From Peronospora farinosa (lineage: Eukaryota > Oomycota > Peronosporomycetes > Peronosporales > Peronosporaceae): 64,000 nt of DNA. Of this stretch, positions 22,910 through 34,827 are shown one piece after another. The position numbers and the translations under genes were made by a program. The notes below the pieces were generated by a model. The model saw nothing but the letters and a program-made list of their open reading frames with translations, searched no databases and had not been told where the DNA came from. Positions within the stretch are counted from its first letter, which is position 1. Every line of letters begins with the position of its first letter. The stretch lies in the NCBI GenBank assembly GCA_947646735.1, contig CANTFK010000943.1:558001-622000 (forward strand), read 5' to 3'.

Positions 22910-24609
22910 ATGTGGCGCAACTTGGCGTATGGGTCCCAGCAGGTGGCGGATGCAGTGCCCACTGTGGTTCCGACCAAGTTAGTGAAGCAGACGGTGGTTT
23001 CTCAAGGTCTTCTTCCCTTTATTCTCTACTATCTACACCTATATAAGAGCAGATTAATGGCTGACAGTCTTTGAATTCTTGTGGTGGTGTGCTCCTGGTA
23101 GTGGACGCATCTCTCGTGCCCAAGAATGACGGTGCAAAAGTCTACAAGATTTTGGAATATTTACGCAAAGTTCCCATGCACAAGGCTGTGTCAGGGTCCG
23201 ATATCTTCAGACACACGGGCGTCGTACGTAATTGATGTAGACGAGTCGAAACATGTTGATGCTGACAAGGCTACGGCTGCTGTTAGGACCTCACAATGGA
23301 TGACCAGGTGGAGCAACGTCTTAAGAATAATCCTAAAGTTTGGGTCCAAGGAGATCAATACGCGTATCGGGTGAGAGAGAGAGAGTGACACTCTGACACA
23401 AAAGGTTTTGGCTGGCTATGAGCTGAAATGTTGTTTTTTGCTACGTACTTGAAGGCGAAATATGACATTAAAAATCGGATGCAGTTGATCAAAATTCTAG
23501 ACCGAGTATGAATGCTGTGCTGTAGTGAGAGGGCTTCTGTTTTCTGGAGGCTGATTGGGTTGGTGTGTAGATTCCCGAGGGGATGCCGATTGAGGACTTG
23601 ATCGATTGTTACGTAGGCGTGGAGGATGACTTGAAAGAGCTGACGCGGACGGGAGAGATCATTTGTCTGAAAAATGCTGACAAGGGTGCAGAAGTGTACT
23701 ACTCGCGCGGACCTACCTTTCTTGTGGATCTTTCTGGAGTTTCTACAGTTGAAGCTGGCAGCTACTTGGCCCATTCTAGTCAAGACATTACTGAAGAAAT
23801 ACGGCGTGGTGATGCATTTCGTGTTGGAGATAATTGGTTTCGCGTGTCAGCAGCGGTCAAGGTACGGGACCAAGTAGTTGAATGGCTGTAAGAATATTTC
23901 TTACCGGTACCTTTTTGTCGTATGTAGAGCTCAAGCACTACCCGTCCAGCCCCATTTGCAGGCATGACCACTAAAAGTGTTTCATCCACGCGAGATCCTA
24001 ATGTATCGAAGAAGATTAAGTGCGTTTTCATTGCGGGGCTTAGCTTTTTTCAAGTTCCGGAAAGTTATTACTGATTGTTTGCTACTGTGGCTGTACAGGT
24101 ACATGTTCAAGTTTGACAAGGACCACCTTCCTTTAGATGTCCCCTTTCCAGATGCGAAGAGGCGGAATGTAGCTAGCAGCGATCGCTGGGATCTTTTACC
24201 CAGGCGTGGTCCCAAATTTCAAATGGTGAAACATGGTATGCGATACAAGACGAAGTCTCGAACATTGTATGTACCATTAGGATCTAATTTGTATTGTGCA
24301 ACACTTTTCCTAGGTGCCACAAATGACATTCGCCAGTTGTGGCGTGATACTTTACGAACATGGCCGTCGGATCGTGCTGAATTTGAGAAGAAACTGGTCC
24401 AAGCTGGTCTGACAACGCAGGCTAAGGTTGATGCAAACCGCCGTCAACTGAAGCGCCGCCTGAAGGAAGATAAGAAGAAGAATCGTCCTCGCAAGCAGCG
24501 TGATATCAAGATTACAAACCATCACCTCATTGGCACAAAGCTTGGTGAAATTTTGGCGAAGGGCAGCCAGGATCAATTTACACTTGGTGCTGTTAGGTTC
24601 GAGAAGTAA
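22910..24609 (+). CDS. GTF2E2: transcription initiation factor TFIIE, beta subunit
   Basis: Eight exons (22910-23006, 23102-23223, 23287-23370, 23455-23505, 23571-23861, 23928-24019, 24099-24235, 24314-24609) sum to 390 codons with all phases consistent. The tandem winged-helix core is recognisable: YKILEYLRKVPMHKAVSGSD, NNPKVWVQGDQYAYRAKYDI, KNRMQLIKILDRIPEGMPIE, DLIDCYVGVEDDLKELTRTG and EVYYSRG. Then comes the conserved QLWRDTLRTW...KKLVQAGL element and a Lys/Arg-rich tail. TFIIE beta works with TFIIE alpha in the RNA polymerase II preinitiation complex, recruiting and regulating TFIIH and helping promoter opening. The 389-aa length is longer than the animal subunit (~290 aa), mainly through the segment between the winged helices and the C-terminal element. 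Confidence 0.9.
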
Positions 24610-24745
24610 TAGCTGCCTTTTTGGCTAAAAGCATATGCTGGCAGACTGCGCACTCGAAGCATCTATCACGAATACACAAAACATATTGCTGTCACATACA
24701 AGTCTCCTTGCAGCAAGAATTTATATCGATATAAACTAGATGCCC

Positions 24746-26252
24746 TCAAATATGCAGCACTCCCTTCTGTCTGAAAAACAAAACGCCTACGATAGTGATA
24801 ACCACAAAAGCTACCACACAAGTTATCGCAACTCCCCAGAACCATCCCCAAGCTTCCTCTACCCCCGACGTCAGATTCATGCCAAAGACTCCTGCAAGCA
24901 GTGTGCCCACCGACAGACTAATCGTTGAAAGCGAAAACACAAGGTCTACCCGGAGCAAGTAATTTCGCATCGAGTCAAGCTTCAACATAACCAAACTTTC
25001 AGTGTTTGTAATGCGATGTTGCATCAGATCCGCCTTCGTGCGCGTCGAAAAGATGTCTTGGAGATAATTCTCAATCAAAACTTCCGCTTCCTCCGAGTCA
25101 AAACTGTACAGGTCCGTGAGTAAAGAAGGGTCTTCGTAAAGCTTTGTAAGGTAGAGCAAGCGTAAGTCTTCTTCATTGTCCAGCAACTCCATTAGCACAC
25201 GGCGCACACCATCCACCTGAGACTCAAACTCATTCATAGTGTTTTTGAACTCGCGCAGCGTTTCCAGTTCCCGTGAGTGAAGATTTCCTTGCACCAGCCG
25301 GTCCAATGCAGAGATCACGACAGGAGAGAGCTTTTCGTAGTCTGCTTGAAAGTACCGCGCGAGCGTCGATAGCAACGCTTCCAATGCTCTATACCCATTG
25401 ATAATGTCACTAAATCGCTTCTTTACCAACACTTGTCATTCCACTGTGCACTAACCTGAACTCGTACGAATCCTCCGCGTTCTCTCGGGCAACCTGACTA
25501 AATTGCTCCTTAAGAATCGACAAGAGGCTGTCTGCTCCATCGGGGACATACACGAGACACACATCTCGCATCACAATCGCTCGTAACGGGTCTACAAGTT
25601 GCAGCCACGATCAGCGCAAATATAAACTACGACTCAGTTTGCATTTGTAGTCGTACCAGCACTAATGAGAATCGCCTGTTTTCGAATAATTATTGACGGC
25701 TCGTTTGACACGGAGAACGCATTCTCCATCCGTCGAATATCTCGTGCGTGAACACGCTACCATTACATCACACCAATAAAACAGTCATGTAACAACCCAA
25801 CACCATCGACAGAGCTAGACATTTACCTGCACATCACAGACGGTAGCATAATTATGTCCGTCTAGTCCCCCTCCATCACCACGCATCATGTTCATGCTGG
25901 CTCGTCGACCCTTGGCGCCAAGATTCTCCAACTTTCGCATCGGAGCTGTCGCGACATCTGCAACCTCGTCACCATCCGCCGTCTCCTCCTTTCTAGGCAC
26001 CGCCGCTTGCTGTGTCATCTTCAGGACGTCCAATCTGCTTATCTCCTTGAACTCCGAGTCTCCGTCGCGATCAAACAGTAACACCAGCACACGCCCATTC
26101 TTAGAGCCAGGATCAAACTGACATGCAAAGCGCTTCAAAGAGCTGACACCCGGTGAACTGGCACTGCTCAGCTCCGTCGGGTCGGTTGCATGTAGGTCAA
26201 TGCGGTGGTAATTAGTCCCCGAGCTACGCGCTTCGGCTACAGGGGTCTCCAT
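24746..26252 (-). CDS. CorA/MRS2-family Mg2+ transporter (paralog 2)
   Basis: Four exons on the minus strand (26252-25827, 25756-25657, 25591-25456, 25388-24746; 426/100/136/643 nt) give 434 aa. The GMN pore signature (LLAGVFGMNL) ends the first C-terminal membrane helix; the second is WFWGVAITCVVAFVVITIVG followed by a short basic tail. It is closely related to the gene at 4622-6168: KRFSDI..RALEALLSTL, LKNT/FKNTMNEFE.QVDGVRR and the ILISADPLRAI block correspond, and intron positions and phases (0, 1, 2) are the same, so the two arose by duplication. The N-terminal 140 residues are the least conserved part. Start at the first ATG. Likely an Mg2+ channel of mitochondria or endomembranes, inferred from family. 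Confidence 0.9.
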
Positions 26253-26537
26253 GAAAGAGGAGGTCCGAGAAGTCTTGTCATTGGATAGCGAAAAACGGCT
26301 CTAACTCGGTCCAGAAAACGAAATTCTCGTAAACTTAAAAGAGAAGCGCTAAATATCCCGCAGCTTTCTGTTAATTAGCCATCTTCCCCCAACATTATCT
26401 AAATATGATTGGTCAGAAACCTACAATGGAATCATCCCATTAAAATTCAAAAAAACTACTTTTAACGTCGCAATGTTGGACTTTCTACAGTAATCTCGTG
26501 CGTCAACATCTACTGCTGTTGCTACTAATACTGCTAC
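26253..26537. other. intergenic region before the copia element
   Basis: About 285 bp upstream of the Mg2+ transporter paralog, AT-rich, with no gene seen. It likely carries that gene's promoter. Confidence 0.4.
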
Positions 26538-26909
26538 TGTTGAGAGAAGTCGCTCTGTGTGAATGCATGATCGCAAGAGTTGCATTGAAGATGCGAAAGG
26601 TCAGTATCGGGCACACTGAGTTCTAGTATGCAGCGAGAAGAGAGAAGCAGACGACGTACGGCAGCAGTCGCGATGGCGTGTGTGTGGCGTGAGCAGTCGC
26701 GATGGCGTGGTATGATCAGTCGCGATGGCGTGGCGTGAGCAGTCGCGACGAGTGGAAGGATCGCGTGCCTGTTGGATCGTATGGCGCGAGCGCAGTGAGA
26801 AAAGGTGGCATGATTGGTAGTGAAGAGCTAGCGAGAGAGAGAGACTGACAGATAGCGAGCGCGGATAGCTGTGGAATGAATGCCAGAATCCAATTTTCTA
26901 AAACGTACA
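26538..26909 (+). repeat. probable 5' LTR of the copia element
   Basis: The segment starts TGTTGAGAGAAG and ends ACGTACA, i.e. TG...CA. It is followed at once by GGTTATGAGCTTAATGCC, in the place and style of a copia primer-binding site. It contains short tandem repeats of a GTCGCGATGGCGTG motif (about 26665-26755). No 3' LTR survives, so the boundaries rest on the termini and PBS only. Confidence 0.5.
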
Positions 26910-26913
26910 GGTT

Positions 26914-28200
26914 ATGAGCTTAATGCCTGGATCCGAGACGAATGACATGCAGCACGCGTCGCTGACGACGGTCACGAAAGGGCCGCCGCACCGACAGTTG
27001 CAGTTGCTGCTACACCAGCTGCGCCAGCGGCTGCGATGGTCGTCGATTCTTCCGCTCACGAAAGGGGCGAGTACTCGGACATCAGCGCACGGATTCTCAC
27101 TGCTCTCGAGAACATGACGAGCCGCATGGACCGACTTGAGATGTCGCAGATGAAAATCGATGAGATCGAGCGCCTACGCGGCGCCATCGACAGTGGACTG
27201 TTTGACTCCGCTCTCGGCAGAGAGATTGGTGGAGGACCAATGAACCGCGAAGCACTCGGGTTCATACCGCCAAGACGATCGCCTGAGACGCCAGCAGCTC
27301 CGCGGACACGTCTGCGAGCTCCGGTTATGGGACAATCGTTGTTCGAGCCTCTCGGTTTGCGAGTACCGTCACCGCAGCATCAGCAACAGGCCCCGGCGAT
27401 GTAGCAAGCCTACGCACAGCAAGCGTATGCGTTAATGCAACAACAGGCAGCGACAGCACCGGTTGCTGCACCTGCGCCAGTACTGCTAGGGTATCACACG
27501 CCGGACACGTGTCAGCGCAAGCTCGCGATCCGAAATTTTGACGGCTACAAAATGTATGAAGTAGTCGGCGCCGGCTTTCAAGACTGGGGACGCTCGTCCA
27601 TCCGTGCGGTGAATTTCTCACAGGCGGCGTGCGGCTTCCCGTGGGCTGAAGATGTTAAAGTTGATTTCTTCGGGCATTAACTTAGCGGAACCGCCGAGCG
27701 ATACTACAATAAGCAAGTCGATGTTTGGTGGGAACAGCTTCCGACGCTGGACCACATCATGGAGCGCATGTATAAAGCGTTCCGGACGACGGTCACAGCG
27801 CCTCAATCGATAAATCTGTTCAGGCCAAGTAGGACCACAATAGGTCGTGTCCTGAACATGGCCACAGTGGGCGACGCGTGTGGAGGAGGCGCCGAGGCGC
27901 GGGTACTTGACAACATAGTACACTATGCGTCGGCGGATCTGTCGATGGTGCTCATGGCGAAGTTCGACGCAGGACGCATCGACTACTTGCGCCAAGCTGA
28001 GGAGCTTGCGCACTTTTCTCAAGCAGTCGAGGTCGACAGTTGTGCCGGCAAGTCACTAGGTCGCGAGGTCGTCGCAAATGACTCGACACAGCGCAAGGAA
28101 ACGCGCACGTGCCACAACTGCAAGAAGCAGGGTCATTTGAGGAAGGACTGACGCTCCAAGAAGAAGGAGAAGAATGGCAAAGACGACAACGAAGAAGTGA
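26914..28200 (+). pseudogene. copia gag remnant with zinc knuckle
   Basis: Reading through stops at 27402 and 27678, the frame shows a short coiled stretch (MTSRMDRLEMSQMKIDEIE), a Pro/Gln-rich linker, then a capsid-like region (FDGYKMYEV, AERYYNKQVDVWWEQLPTLD). It ends in a CCHC zinc knuckle (CHNCKKQGHLRKD) whose last cysteine is replaced by a TGA at 28149. The start used in intact relatives cannot be fixed. Not functional. Confidence 0.75.
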
Positions 28201-30806
28201 TGCTGCTGGACGTGAACGACAGTCAAGCAGGTGCGAGCTTCAACTGGATCCTTGACAGCGGCGCCAGCCGCCATATCGCGAGTGACGATCGTTTAATCAT
28301 CGAAAGCAAGCAGTACAACGATGAGATCTATCTTGCTGACAACAAGATGCTCGTGCTCACGAAGGCCGGAAGGGTGCGTCTGTTTGTGACATCGCGCGGC
28401 GAGCAGCGTCAGATCGAGCTTTCGGACGTTTACTACGCACCAAGTCTTGCGCACAACCTCATCAGCTACGGAAATTTCGAGCATCTTGGGTACCCACTCA
28501 CTTACACTGAAGATGGGCGTGAATCGTACGGCGATCGGATGGACACGTAGCGTTTGACGTTACGATGCGCAATAGTGTTTTGGTCTTCGAGACGTTCAGC
28601 GCGATCAAGACAGCAGACGTGATCCTTTCTGCTCTTGAGGAGGAGGCGACGGCAGATGTGTCGCCTGATGTGCAAGAATCGACACTCGTGAAATTCCAGT
28701 AGAGGTTTGGGCATTTGTCGGTTGACACGATCGAGAGGATCGCGAAGAACCCGGGCAGTTAACTTTGCATCACGGATCACAGACGTTTGACGTGCATCAC
28801 GTTTGCTAAGAGCAAACAGACGAAGAACAGCCAAAGCAAGAAGGACACCGGCATGCACTCGCTAATTGATCGTGTCGAGAGAGAGATATGCTCCGATCTC
28901 AAAGGGCCATTGACACCTGCTGGTCGCTTGAGAAACCGGTATCTTGTTAATTTCGTCGATCATAAGAGTAACGACTGCCGCCTCTTCCTGGCTAAGACCA
29001 AGGATGACGCCGCAAAGAAATTCGAGCATTTCCTCGCTTTCTTCTAGCAAGAGTTAAATTGCAAGGTCGCCGTGTTGCGCACAGACGGAGGAGGAGAATA
29101 CCAGAACGTCGAACTGTTTTGCAAGCAATATGGTGTCGCTCGCCAAGTGATTGAGGCGCGTAATTAGGCGTCCAAGGAAAAAGCCGAACGTATGCACCGG
29201 ACGGTGTTATACATGACGCAGGCGATGATCTTTGCGTCGGTACTGCCTTTGACGTTCTGGGGGGACGCTGCTGAGTATGCGACATACATACTCAACAGAA
29301 GCCCTACGAGCGCGAACCCGAAGCGCGCAACACCAATTGAAGTCCTGACGAAGCAAGCTCCAGATCTACGCAAACTTTTTGTCTTTGGTTCGTATTGCAC
29401 TGTGTGCTGTGATCTACGGAAGGACGCGTTCGCCCATCGCGCTCAAGTCGGCACCATCGCTGGTGGAAGCCGCGAGACGAAAGTGCTCTGTGTTTACTTG
29501 CGCAAGGACAACTTTGTTGTCGTCACACAACATGTCAAGAACATCGAGACACTGCCAACAGCGCAGAACGCACAACTGCAGCGCGAGCTCGAGAGCAAAG
29601 ACCGTGCCACCACCAGCAGCGGCGCTCTAGAGCCAATGCATGCGACGCAACGTAAGCACAAGGCGTCTAGCAAGAAGCCAAAGAAAAAGCACAAGTGAAC
29701 GAGACAACTGATCGCCACACGTGTAGCGTCGAAGAAGTCCGTTACGAGTCAGGACGAGGCCGCTCATAGCACTGACGTGGTGAGCCCCGTGTTCAAATTT
29801 GATCCGAAGAACTACCGCGAAGCGATCAAGATCACGCAGTGTTTGAACTGGAAGAAGGCGATGGAGGAGGAGCTTGCGGCTCTCGAGTCCAACGACGTGT
29901 GGACAGTTGTCCTTCGTCCGAGTGGCAGCAACGTCTTGCGTTCCAAGTGGGTCTTTAAGAATGAAACGACCGCGGACGGTGAGATCGAACGTCGCAAAGA
30001 CCGCTTGGTTGCCTGTGGCAACGAGCAAGTTCTGGGCGTTGATAACTTCCTGACCTTTGCTGCGACGTGGGACGTCCCGGCTAAGCATGGTGACATACCC
30101 AATGCGTATGTCAAAGCGTCAAAGAAGCCGCATCTCGAGATCTTACTGCACATCCTAAACGGCATGGACGTACCAGCGGTGCGCATGCACGAGCTCGGTG
30201 TCACGAGCACGAAAGACCTGGCTTTAGAGCTACGCTTAAGTCTCTATGGCCTTAAATAGGCCGTTCGACTTTCGAGTCAGCTGTTGCATCAGCGAATCGT
30301 CGAAGGCGGGTACACGCAGTGCATCAGCTACAGCTGCTTATACTACAGGCGAGTAGACTCAGAGCTCGTGATTGCAGGAGTCTACGTCGACGACATACTT
30401 GTCACCGGAATGGCTTCGGCAGTCGTAAAGCGGTTTTTTCGACGTGATGCAGTGCCTATCGATCAAAAACTCGGTCCAGTTGCGAAGTTCCCTGGAATGC
30501 GTGTGAACAAGACGGAAAGTAGTCGAGTCGCTGCGAGAGCATAGATCAAGCGACGCGAATACCACGCGTTCGACAATTGGAGCAGACGTGTACGAGGGAA
30601 AGATGCTGACAGCGAACTACTCGACGATAATAACGCAGGCAAGCACGCGACGATCCGGTCGTTCCAGTCTTTGGTCGGCTCACTACTTTGAATCACACGA
30701 TGCACGCGACCGGACGTGTCGCTTGAAGTACACAAAGCAACACGACAGACGCACCAACCGCGAGTGCACGACTGAAAACTCGCCAAGCGGATCGCACGAT
30801 ACTTGA
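28201..30806 (+). pseudogene. copia pol remnant (protease, integrase, partial reverse transcriptase)
   Basis: The protease active site is seen as WILDSGASRHIAS. A frame change near 28535-28545 is followed by the GAG-pre-integrase (RFGHLSVDTIERI) and the integrase core (GPLTPAGRLRNRYLVNFVD, VLRTDGGGEYQN, KAERMHRTVLYMTQA). The RT has NWKKAMEEELAALESNDVW, SKWVFKN and YVDDILVTG. Stops occur at conserved positions, for example the Gln of YGLKQA (30257) and Trp codons near 30691 and 30770. The frame runs into non-copia DNA after RIARYLK. Non-functional. Confidence 0.8.
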
Positions 30807-31264
30807 AGCCATTCCCCCAACACCAAATAGTATCAAAATATACACCAATAACATCCCACGCAAAGCACCAGCACGCCTACTTCCCGTCCGCCATACCACA
30901 CACAGCCTACTGCACATTGTTTCACACGATCTTCGAATCCCGACGCACGTCGACCACAACACGATGCTTTTGCTTTTATTCCGCCAGAGCGAAAGGGTGT
31001 GGGATGGAGATCTCACTGCAGGTTCGAAAACCCAGTCAGCCGGTCAAGTAATTGGTCGGTACATGATGATGGTGGTACAGCTATTTGTATCGACTTTCGA
31101 AGCTTTGTATCGATAAGTATAGATTCCTAGAGCTGGCAGAAGATAAATCGTGTCCGTGCAATCGGATAACAGTGGATTTTGAGGCATGTTTTAGCTGTTG
31201 GTATTGCTTTTTGTATTATGGTTGTACGTGGTATAAGCGATTTTGTCGATGCAAGAGAACGTCT
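30807..31264. repeat. tRNA-Trp/tRNA-Thr intergenic spacer, divergent copy
   Basis: Begins with ATTCCCCC, the last 8 bp of a reverse-oriented tRNA-Trp 5' end, then follows the spacer seen at 37691-38110, 47008-47398 and (inverted) 63263-63698. It matches the long version at the right end of the window, which keeps about 60 bp missing from the other two. It contains no gene. The join to the copia element at 30806/30807 lacks the rest of the tRNA. Confidence 0.75.
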
Positions 31265-31280
31265 GCCCATATAGTTCAGT
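31265..31280 (+). repeat. decayed tRNA-Thr 5' fragment at the LINE 3' junction
   Basis: GCCCATATAGTTCAGT differs at two positions from the first 16 nt of tRNA-Thr. It lies exactly where the 3' target-site duplicate lies in the younger copies, between spacer and LINE 3' end. Confidence 0.75.
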
Positions 31281-34200
31281 TGAAAGGTTGTCTATATTGT
31301 ATGGTATAGACAGGGGACTAATTAACCTACCTGGCTAATATATACTATACTACTCTATTGTACATTTTTATTGAAAATTGAAAATTGACATATTTTCAAA
31401 AAAAATTGAGAATAAAATTTTAAAATATTCAGGAATCGGAAGTTTTCTCACGCCGAAGAATTCGTCAGCTAGTCTTGGATGGACCCGATAACGCATACAC
31501 CAGACGCTAGTGCGTCAGCGACACTCGTAGACCCCTCGCCTCGCGATGGTACACCGGAAAGACCGTGCGCGTGTCCCACACAGCCGAGAAACAAGCGCCC
31601 CGAACCTAGGCCCCCCGGTGTCTGCCACGTGTACGTGGCATAGAAATCTTATAAAAATTTAGAAAATTTCTAATTTGTTTCTAACGTGGTGCCGATTCTT
31701 GTTTTCTTGTTTGTTGCTTTTTCTCGTCTCCTTTTTTGTTGTTGATTGTATAGTAGTTCCTCCACCAGTCGTACCGGATACCACAACCGGTGTAGAAGTC
31801 ATTGTGGCTACTACCTCCTCTGACGTTGCGACTCAAGCTGGGGCTGTAATGTCACCGCATGCGTCTGCAAAGGTGGCTGGGGGCATGAGACCAGAGAGTT
31901 GCATCGAAGGGGGAGGCGGGAGTCATGATGGTTGCTGCCGGGTTGGGTGAGTCGTCCACGGAGGAGGAGGAGAAGGGTGAGCTCCGTCCAGAAATCATGA
32001 CGGTCCCCGTCGTTCTTGTGAGAGCATCTCACGCTGGCGGACTTGCAGTGCCGTTAAATTCCGACTGAAAAAGTCGTGGAAAAGTTGATTGCGTGACATC
32101 CGAGCAAGAAGAGCTTGTTGCCGTGCCCGTTGGTCAGGATCGTAACAACGACGAAGTCGCTGTCGGAAATGTGCGCTAGCAATTGTCAAAATGACCTGCA
32201 TGGCTGGAAGCGTAGGCGTGGGGTGCCTCCCATCGAAGAGGCATCTGTTGCGGTCGGTCTAGAGGAAGTGGAGCGTCACCGCGCGAAGCGTGTGTCAGAC
32301 GTCGTAGACCACCTCCGCGCTGGCCATCCACTCGTCACGGACGTGTAGCTTTCTTGATAGCACAATGTCTTACCATGTCGCGCGTAGCCGGAAGAAAGGC
32401 GACATCAGTCGGTGAGCGTGCTCCCAGAGCTGGACTGCGAGTGTGCAATCGAAAACCAAATGCTGCTCGGTCTCGATTGCGCCGCACCCAACACGAACGC
32501 AAATACCAATGCTTGGGTTGGCCGCCTCCAGGAACCAGAAGCGCGAGCGGACTGGTAGAAGACGGAATGCTAGGCGAAAATGAAGATCTGCAAACACGGG
32601 GAGCAAGATCTTCTGCAGGTGCTTGCTGTACTTCACGTAAGTCCGGATTATCCCCATATCAAAACGCTGGGAGTGGATCGTCATCGGATGCTGCTTTGTC
32701 GGCGGCTGTGGTGACCACACGATGCGAAGCAGCGCAGACTTCGGGATTGATGGCATTAGCACACCTTATCGCCACTGCTGGAACCGAGATATGGAAGTGG
32801 GTGGCGTCGACTGCTCTCTGGCTGTACAACCATATGCTTCGCTCCAAGTCTCGCAACGATCTGGGTTGCCTCCACGTATAGCATGCGCAGCCATTGTGCC
32901 TGTCGTCCAGGCAGCACTGAACCAAGTGTGAAGTCGATGTGACGTTGCACAAAGTCTTGCCGCGACGGCCAAACACCCCCATCGCGCATAAAGTCAGCAA
33001 GCGACCGCACTCGGAAGACTCTGGACACATGTAGCCGGAAGCTCCGTTGCGGTTCGACTACCATACCAATGCATCGACGATGCGCTGTGCCCGTGGTTGT
33101 TCGCGAAGATCTCTCATAGTGCAACATGGCGTCCGAGTGGAACCATATTGGCTGGTGAAGACCATACAATGCGCGCTCACAAGGAGGAAGGTCATGCCAT
33201 GTGAATGTCCACCGGATCTTGTACCATGATGTCCACGTCGCTTTCCACCATGCAGAAGCCAGCCACCATCGGATTAGTTTCCCATGGCGCAACGGAGAGA
33301 TGGAGAGGAAGTCCAAGGCACTTGCAAGGAAGAAGTAGCTTCAGCAGTTCGGAACTCGCTGTCGTCCAGTTCCGAATATGTGTCGTTGTCGCGGCGCTGA
33401 TAAACTGAAGAAGGAATTGGAGACGCTGGCGCTTGAGATGGGCTGCCAGGCTTGGTACACCCAGCCCACCATCGCCACGGCGCTGGTACAGGAAATCGGT
33501 TGGGATCAACTGAACGTGCGACTCATGACGATCGTGCTTTCGACAGAGCACAAACTTGTTCAGCATGGACTGCCACCGCTTCACAATAGTCCCCGGAATG
33601 GAGACGTGCTGAGTGTAATGCCACAGACGAGAGAGTATCATGGTTTGAGCGACTAATAGGCGACCACGAAGCGTCCGTGCCCGTCGATGCCACAGTTTAA
33701 AGCCATCGTAGAAGCGTTTCTCGAGCGAATCCACGAGAGCGTGATCAACCGATGACTGCCCGAACGGAATACCTAGGTATTTCACCGTCTCCACACGGCC
33801 CAATACGTAAACACCAGGGAGTAAAGGACAGTCGTGGTTCCTGTTCAGCGCTAGCAGCTTAGACTTGGATAGGTTGAGCTTGGCACCTGAACCGTCGCAG
33901 TACTTCGCCACAACGACAAGCTGGGCTTGCAGGTGCGCAATCGAGTTACTTAGAAGCGTCGAGTCGTCGGCAAAGAACGTGCTCGTGGCGGTGTGGTCTG
34001 CGTTTATACACACGCCATATTCCTCGTGGGACCGCAGCATATTGCCAAGAGGTTCAATGGTAAAGATGAATAGAAGAGCTGACAGCGGATCTCCCTGTTT
34101 TACTCCACGAGTCGGACACAGCGCGGGTTGAATGTTCTGGTTTATGACGAGACGAGCTTGAGGATTCGTGTAGAGAAGCCGGATCCATTGCGTAAACTGC

Positions 34201-34827
34201 TTATCGAAACCCATTTTCTCGAGCAGGCGGAACATATAGTCCCAGTTGACGCGATCAAAAGCCTTCTCGAAATCTAGAAACAGCGCATACGCTTCTTCTT
34301 CCTGGCTTGTCACAAGGTCTTGCAAGTCAGCTAGAAAGCGTATGTGGTGGTGGATGGACCTGCCTTTGACAAACCCTTTCTGGTCCGGATGGACCAAGTC
34401 GGGGATAACGTGTTGCAGTCGGTAGGTCAGTGCCTTCGACAGGACTTTCACGTCGACCTGCACGAGAGCAATAGGTCTATAGTTACCAGGTTCAGCCCGC
34501 GACTCTTTCTTGTGGAGAAGAACTACCGCCGACTTACGCTGCGAAGGTAGCAGTGCGCTGCAATGAAGCAACGCGCTGAAAACAATGGACAAGCATTCAC
34601 CAAATATGTCAGGAAGCCACCTGGTAGAAACCAGCCGTCAATCCGTCCATGCCAGGAGATGAAGTCGCTTTCATGTGTCGGATCGCACTCGCCAACTCAG
34701 CAGCTGAGACTGGTGCGTTCAGGATATTGTGGTCTACCTCCGAGACAGTTCGGGTAACTGAGTCGAGAAGATTGCGTTAAATGACAGCACCAGGTGGAGA
34801 AGCGCGTCCTGCTGGACTGGCGGGGTC
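31281..34827 (-). mobile_element. LINE copy 0 (older subfamily, 5'-truncated)
   Basis: 3' part of the LINE on the minus strand. Its 3' end abuts the tRNA-Thr fragment; its 5' side ends inside ORF2 where unrelated DNA starts after the GGGGTCT motif at 34827. It carries an extra ~540-bp 3' segment (about 31475-32015) absent from copies A-C, and more scattered differences. It shares an 11-bp ORF2 deletion with copy B. Confidence 0.88.
32015..34790 (-). pseudogene. LINE copy 0 ORF2 fragment (RT and C-terminal domain)
   Basis: The frame from 34592 to 33192 shows the reverse transcriptase: RAEPGNYRPIALVQVDVKVL, QKGFVKGRS, ALFLDFEKAFDRVNW, GVKQGDPLSALLF and the catalytic FFADDSTLL. The frame then breaks at the 11-bp deletion near 33325. 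The C-terminal region continues in other frames, with the zinc-type C-C-H-C string still reading EQHLVFDC near 32460. The endonuclease domain is absent because of the 5' truncation. Confidence 0.85.

Larger units (their letters stand above)
26538..30806 (+). mobile_element. degenerate, 3'-truncated Ty1/copia retrotransposon
   Basis: Domains appear in copia order (gag, protease, integrase, reverse transcriptase). Many in-frame stops and at least one frameshift break the polyprotein. The element stops abruptly in the RT/connection region (RIARYLK) at 30806, where sequence homologous to the tRNA-Trp upstream spacer begins. RNase H and the 3' LTR are missing. No TSD can be seen. Confidence 0.85.

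Noticed and set aside
31010..31040. Box-B-like GGTTCGAAAACCC in the spacer as a tRNA remnant
   Set aside because: No cloverleaf can be drawn around it, and the match is explained by a short palindrome; it is not conserved in the copies at 47150 and 63490.
31675..31950. Small frame with a hydrophobic start (MFLTWCRFLFSCLLLF), repeated at 37280-36885
   Set aside because: It begins with TTG, is antisense within the LINE 3' segment, and its two copies diverge by frameshift; no sign of selection.
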